The notes below the pieces were generated by a model that was given only the letters and a program-made list of their open reading frames with translations, made no database searches and was not told where the DNA came from. A DNA stretch of 64,000 nucleotides from Clostridium sp. 1001271st1 H5 (GTDB lineage Bacteria; Bacillota; Clostridia; Lachnospirales; Lachnospiraceae): assembly GCF_005845215.1 (NCBI RefSeq), contig NZ_SPHO01000001.1, forward strand, positions 667,146 through 731,145, given 5' to 3'. The translations under genes were made by a program, and so were the position numbers. Below, piece by piece: positions 60,387 to 64,000 of this stretch (its first letter is position 1; each line of letters opens with the position of its first letter).

Positions 60387-61029
60387 CAGAAAAATATCCA
60401 AGTGGGATATATTATACTGGATGCTGGCCTTTGTGCCCTTTCTTATTTCCCTGCTGTTTTATAACCGCCTGCCGGAGCAGGTTCCCACCCACTGGGGTTC
60501 GGACAATGTGGTCAACGGTTATTCCAGCCGCAACATGGCGGCGTTTGGCATACCTGCCTTTATGCTTCTCATGGCAGCCATGGTAAATGTAATTTACCGG
60601 ATTGACCCCAAACGGGAGAATATCAACCGTTCCATGGAATTAAAACAGATTTCGCGGTGGTTCGTGGTTCTGCTGGCCGTAATGGTCCAGTTTGTGATTG
60701 TCCTGTCCGGAATCGGTATGGACATTGACGTGGGCAGTCTGGTAAGCATCCCCATAGCACTGATGTTTGTGGCGGCAGGCAATTATTTGCCCAAATGCAG
60801 GCAGAATTATACTATGGGCATCAAGCTTCCATGGACTCTGGCAGATGAAGATAACTGGAACAGAACCCACCGCATGGCAGGGTATGTATGGACGGCAGGG
60901 GGCATACTGATGCTGGTTATGGGCTTTTTTCATCTGGCGTCTTTGTTCTTTCTTGTTTTCATGGCAATGGTCCTGATTCCAAGTGTGTACTCCTATCTGA
61001 TTTACCGCAAGAAGCAGAAAGGGATTTAG
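60373..61029 (+). CDS. sdpI: SdpI/DUF1648-family membrane protein
   Basis: The 218-residue protein has about six membrane helices and the DUF1648 motif LFYNRLPEQVPTHWGSDNVV followed by an SdpI-type C-terminal half (NYTMGIKLPWTLADEDNWNR, then THRMAGYVWTAGG). SdpI in Bacillus gives immunity to the SdpC killing peptide and sequesters SdpR. No sdpC-like toxin gene is in the window, so the ligand may be foreign. Confidence 0.85.
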   Translation: MKKINRKISKWDILYWMLAFVPFLISLLFYNRLPEQVPTHWGSDNVVNGYSSRNMAAFGIPAFMLLMAAMVNVIYRIDPKRENINRSMELKQISRWFVVLLAVMVQFVIVLSGIGMDIDVGSLVSIPIALMFVAAGNYLPKCRQNYTMGIKLPWTLADEDNWNRTHRMAGYVWTAGGILMLVMGFFHLASLFFLVFMAMVLIPSVYSYLIYRKKQKGI

Positions 61030-61069
61030 ACGGTTACGTTATTTAAAATTCATGGAATCATATAAACGG

Positions 61070-61092
61070 CCCTGCTTTGTGCAGGGTCTTTT
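61070..61092 (+). terminator. Intrinsic terminator after sdpI
   Basis: CCCTGC-TTTGT-GCAGGG (61070-61086), followed by TCTTTT. Confidence 0.75.
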
Positions 61093-61171
61093 GTAATGTG
61101 CAGAATATCTGTAATACCGGGAGGAAATGCTGGCTGAGGAAAATTTAGGCATGGTGCCGTCACATACAGGA

Positions 61172-61200
61172 TTGAATAAATGGAGGGTTTGAAGTATAAT
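61172..61200 (+). promoter_or_regulatory. Promoter of the DUF362 gene
   Basis: -35 TTGAAT (61172-61177), 17 bp, -10 TATAAT (61195-61200), 31 bp before the ATG. Confidence 0.65.
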
Positions 61201-61231
61201 AAACGGGATAATGAATCAGAAGGAGGACATC

Positions 61232-62335
61232 ATGGCAGTATCAAATGTATATTACACCAACATGAGGACCACACTTACGGAAAATCTCCTGCAGAAGCTG
61301 GAGAGACTGGTGAAAAAGGCCGGCATGATGGATATTGACTTTAACAACAAATACACTGCAATCAAGATTCACTTTGGTGAACCTGGAAACCTGGCTTATC
61401 TGCGTGCCAACTATTCCAAGGTTCTGGTGGATTTAATCCGGTCCCAGAAGGGCAGGGTATTTCTGACCGACTGCAATACCCTCTACGTAGGGCGGAGAAA
61501 GAATGCATTGGACCACCTGGACGCTGCTTATGAAAATGGCTATAATCCCTTTACCACGGGATGTCATATTATCATTGCCGACGGCCTTAAGGGAACGGAT
61601 GAAGCCCTGGTTCCCATTGACGGAGAGTATGTAAAGGAAGCAAAGATTGGCCGGGCCATCATGGATGCGGATATCGTCATTTCCATGACCCATTTTAAGG
61701 GCCATGAGGCCACCGGGTTCGGCGGAACCCTTAAGAACCTGGGCATGGGCAGCGGCTCCCGAGCCGGTAAGATGGAAATGCACAATGCCGGCAAGCCGTT
61801 TGTACATACGGATACATGTATTGGATGCGGCGCCTGTCAGAGAAACTGCGCCCACGGCGCCATCACGGTCCGGGAACGCAAGGCTTCCATTGACACAAAC
61901 AAGTGCGTTGGATGCGGACGCTGCATCGGCGCCTGTCCCGTAGACGCAGTGGATTCCATGTGTGATGAGGCCAATGATATCCTGAACCGGAAGATTGCCG
62001 AATATTCCCTGGCAGTGCTGAAGGGACGCCCTAATTTCCATGTGAGCCTGGTGGTGGACGTATCCCCCAACTGTGACTGCCATTCGGAAAATGATGCCCC
62101 CATTGTGCCTAACGTGGGTATGTTTGCCTCATTTGACCCGGTAGCCCTGGATATGGCCTGCGTGGATGCGGTAAACCGCCAGCCCGTGCTTGCCGGAAGT
62201 TTCCTGGCGGAACAGGACCATCATAGCCATGACCATTTCATCAATACACATCCGGATACAAACTGGGAGACCTGCATTGACCACGCTGTGAAGCTGGGAC
62301 TTGGCAATAAGGAATACAATCTCATTACCATCTAA
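61232..62335 (+). CDS. DUF362 protein with 2[4Fe-4S] ferredoxin domain
   Basis: The 367-residue protein has a DUF362 region (about 1-185, with AIKIHFGEPGNLAYLR and ISMTHFKGHEATGFGGTLKN), then two cluster motifs CIGCGACQRNC and CVGCGRCIGACP (about 190-240), and a further DUF362 part. Function of the family is unknown; electron transfer or metal-centre assembly is plausible. ATG 61232 follows AAGGAGG; the open frame from 61211 would translate the ribosome-binding site. A His-rich segment (EQDHHSHDHF) lies near the end. Confidence 0.85.
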   Translation: MAVSNVYYTNMRTTLTENLLQKLERLVKKAGMMDIDFNNKYTAIKIHFGEPGNLAYLRANYSKVLVDLIRSQKGRVFLTDCNTLYVGRRKNALDHLDAAYENGYNPFTTGCHIIIADGLKGTDEALVPIDGEYVKEAKIGRAIMDADIVISMTHFKGHEATGFGGTLKNLGMGSGSRAGKMEMHNAGKPFVHTDTCIGCGACQRNCAHGAITVRERKASIDTNKCVGCGRCIGACPVDAVDSMCDEANDILNRKIAEYSLAVLKGRPNFHVSLVVDVSPNCDCHSENDAPIVPNVGMFASFDPVALDMACVDAVNRQPVLAGSFLAEQDHHSHDHFINTHPDTNWETCIDHAVKLGLGNKEYNLITI

Positions 62336-62376
62336 ATTACCATTCAGAACCTGACCATAAGGAGGATACAGGAAAT

Positions 62377-63654
62377 ATGAGCAGACAATCATTAGACACA
62401 ATCTGTTTACAGGGAGGATGGGAGCCGAAGAACGGCGAGCCCAGACAGCTTCCTATCTACCAGAGCACAACTTTTAAGTATACAACCAGCGAGCAGATGG
62501 GCCGTCTTTTTGACCTGGAGGAGAACGGTTATTTCTATACCAGGCTGGCGAACCCCACCAATGACGCAGTGGCATCAAAAATCTGCCAGCTGGAGGGCGG
62601 CGTGGGAGCCATGCTCACTTCCTCAGGTCAGGCAGCCACATTTTATGCAATCCTTAATATCTGCCAGGCAGGAGACCATGTAATCAGCTCCTCCACCATA
62701 TACGGCGGTTCCACCAATCTGTTCACTGTTACCTTCCCCAAAATGGGAGTGGAGTGCACCCTGGTGAATCCGGATGCAGACGAGGAGGAACTGGCAAAGG
62801 CATTCAGGCCAAACACTAAGGTGGTATTTGCGGAGAGCATTGCCAACCCCGCCCTGACCGTGCTGGATTTTGAAAAGTTTGCACGTCTTGCCCACAGTCA
62901 TGGGGTGCCTCTGATTGTGGATAATACCTTTGCAACCCCCATTAACTGCCGTCCCTTTGAGTGGGGGGCGGATATTGTCACGCACAGTACCACAAAATAC
63001 ATCGACGGCCATGCAGCTACGGTGGGCGGATGTATTGTGGACAGCGGCAACTTTGACTGGGAGGCCCATCATGACAAATTCAAAGGTCTGACAGAGCCTG
63101 ACGAGTCTTATCACGGCATTGTGTATACCCGGAAATTTGGCAGGCTGGCCTATATCCAGAAGGCCACAGCCCAGCTTATGAGGGATTTGGGTTCCATCCA
63201 GTCCCCGCAGAATGCATTTCTCATCAATATTGGCCTGGAAACCCTTCATTTAAGGATGCCAAGACACTGTGAGAGCGCATTTAAGGTGGCTTCCTATCTT
63301 CAGTCCAGGGAGGATGTGGCCTGGGTGAAATATCCGGGACTTCCGGGGGATAAGTATTATGAGCTGGCCCAAAAATACATGCCGAAGGGCACCTGCGGCG
63401 TTATTTCCTTTGGTTTAAAGGGCGGGCGTCAGGCGGCTTCCGTGTTTATGGATAAGCTGAAGCTGTGCTCCATTGAAACCCATGTGGCTGATTCCAGGAC
63501 AGCTGTGCTTCATCCGGCCAGCCATACCCACCGTCAGCTTACGGATGAACAGCTGGTGGAGGCGGGCGTGGACCCGTCCATGATTCGTTTCAGCGTTGGA
63601 CTGGAGTCTGCCGATGATATTATTGAGGATATCCGCCAGGCGTTGGAAGATTAA
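62377..63654 (+). CDS. metY: O-acetylhomoserine sulfhydrylase (Cys/Met metabolism PLP enzyme)
   Basis: The 425-residue protein has the PLP fold of gamma-family enzymes: the phosphate-binding TSSGQAATFYAILN, active-site Lys in THSTTKYIDGHATVGG, and SVGLESADDIIEDI near the end. Length and the N-terminal LQGGWEPKNGEPRQLPIYQS fit MetY. It makes homocysteine or methionine from O-acetylhomoserine and sulfide or methanethiol. AGGAGG precedes the ATG. No SAM riboswitch or T-box fits in the 41-bp gap upstream; it is probably cotranscribed with the DUF362 gene. Confidence 0.88.
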   Translation: MSRQSLDTICLQGGWEPKNGEPRQLPIYQSTTFKYTTSEQMGRLFDLEENGYFYTRLANPTNDAVASKICQLEGGVGAMLTSSGQAATFYAILNICQAGDHVISSSTIYGGSTNLFTVTFPKMGVECTLVNPDADEEELAKAFRPNTKVVFAESIANPALTVLDFEKFARLAHSHGVPLIVDNTFATPINCRPFEWGADIVTHSTTKYIDGHAATVGGCIVDSGNFDWEAHHDKFKGLTEPDESYHGIVYTRKFGRLAYIQKATAQLMRDLGSIQSPQNAFLINIGLETLHLRMPRHCESAFKVASYLQSREDVAWVKYPGLPGDKYYELAQKYMPKGTCGVISFGLKGGRQAASVFMDKLKLCSIETHVADSRTAVLHPASHTHRQLTDEQLVEAGVDPSMIRFSVGLESADDIIEDIRQALED

Positions 63655-63720
63655 GAGGTTTGAGAAAGCAGAGTCCGGCAGGGTTTAAAACCTTGTGTGG
63701 CTAACATATGTGACAGACAG

Positions 63721-63768
63721 AAAGGGAGCTGTCCGCTTGCAGTAACGATGTAAGCGGACAGCTCCTTT
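63721..63768 (+). terminator. Intrinsic terminator after metY
   Basis: AAAGGGAGCTGTCCGCTT (63721-63738) pairs with AAGCGGACAGCTCCTTT (63752-63768) with one bulged G. The 329-bp gap between metY and the next gene holds this stem and the promoter at 63904; I see no gene in it. Confidence 0.75.
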
Positions 63769-63903
63769 GGCAGTTGGGATATTGTGTCTGCATTTTTCAA
63801 GAAGAGGATGGCTTAACGGCAGGTTGATGTTTACTGATGGCCAGTACTTTTTGCCGGATACAATCAGCCGTAACATGAACCGATAATAAGTCAAATAAAA
63901 TGC

Positions 63904-63950
63904 TTGACAAAGATAACTGTATCATGTATAGTTACAGTATGAACTGTAAC
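63904..63950 (+). promoter_or_regulatory. Strong promoter with overlapping operator dyad
   Basis: -35 TTGACA (63904-63909), 17 bp, -10 TATAGT (63927-63932). GTTACAGT-ATGA-ACTGTAAC (63931-63950) is a perfect 8-bp inverted repeat covering the transcription start. A repressor binding there would block initiation; the gene beyond is cut by the window end. Confidence 0.75.
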
Positions 63951-63983
63951 AAACGATATTACATATAGATAAGGAGAATAGCG

Positions 63984-64000
63984 ATGAAGGAGAATATGAA
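63984..64000 (+). CDS. Start of a gene cut by the window end
   Basis: ATG 63984 lies 8 bp behind AAGGAG and 52 bp after the -10 of a strong promoter. Only MKENM is visible, so the product cannot be named. Confidence 0.5.

Noticed and set aside
62336-62376. Possible SAM riboswitch or T-box before metY
   Set aside because: The gap is only 41 bp, too short for either, and holds just a ribosome-binding site.

Overview
The window looks like a chromosomal segment of an anaerobic gut Firmicute of the Lachnospiraceae (Clostridium cluster XIVa, Enterocloster-like). Reasons: strong AGGAGG ribosome-binding sites, Gram-positive CdaA/CdaR, LicT-type antitermination, an ICE-like integrated element, and an anaerobic purine-ureide fermentation cluster. 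The genus is inferred from gene style only. I saw no rRNA, tRNA or CRISPR.

Region A (1 to about 18130) is the right-hand part of an integrated mobile element. It begins with the tail of one ABC exporter-type gene and a DtxR-type regulator. Next come a small sigma factor, a mobC relic and a complete cassette: AraC regulator, ECF S, T and double-A components, two half-size ABC exporters, and a second DtxR paralogue. This is a predicted iron/metallophore uptake cassette. A lower-GC module (10374-17971) follows, carrying a LexA-like S24 repressor, a Y-family polymerase, a LexA DNA-binding-domain protein, XRE regulators, two catalytically degenerate serine-recombinase-fold proteins, a PemK/MazF toxin, a DUF6462 protein, an RHH protein and a tyrosine integrase. 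The element abuts a 3' fragment of metG encoding only the tRNA-binding domain, so it probably inserted into metG.

Region B (18.6-43.5 kb) is host DNA. After a short AraC regulator translationally coupled to a ClpP paralogue comes a large ureide (allantoin) catabolic locus. It holds AllH (DUF2877), two allantoinase-NCS1 permease pairs, an esterase, AllE, AllD, an FdrA-AllG fusion, carbamate kinase, a lactate-permease-family transporter, AllC and a PucR regulator. Together these encode allantoin to allantoate, ureidoglycine, ureidoglycolate, oxalurate, then oxamate plus carbamoyl phosphate, which yields ATP. Behind PucR and a terminator lies a less expected five-gene operon: an M20 amidohydrolase, a DAO-family FAD oxidoreductase, EtfB, EtfA and a nitroreductase. 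I consider this the best candidate for an undescribed anaerobic amine or ureide oxidation system.

Region C (43.6-64 kb) is mostly housekeeping: a glycogen debranching enzyme, a membrane-protein pair leading into cdaA-cdaR, ptsH-ptsI, a polysaccharide-polymerase-like membrane protein, and a RAT/terminator-controlled licT-crr-HPr-PTS IICB operon. After these come a GGDEF sensor, a YARHG lipoprotein, an SdpR/SdpI pair with a clear operator, a DUF362 ferredoxin-like protein, O-acetylhomoserine sulfhydrylase, and a strongly promoted gene cut off by the window end. The second HPr carries Asp instead of the regulatory Ser46.
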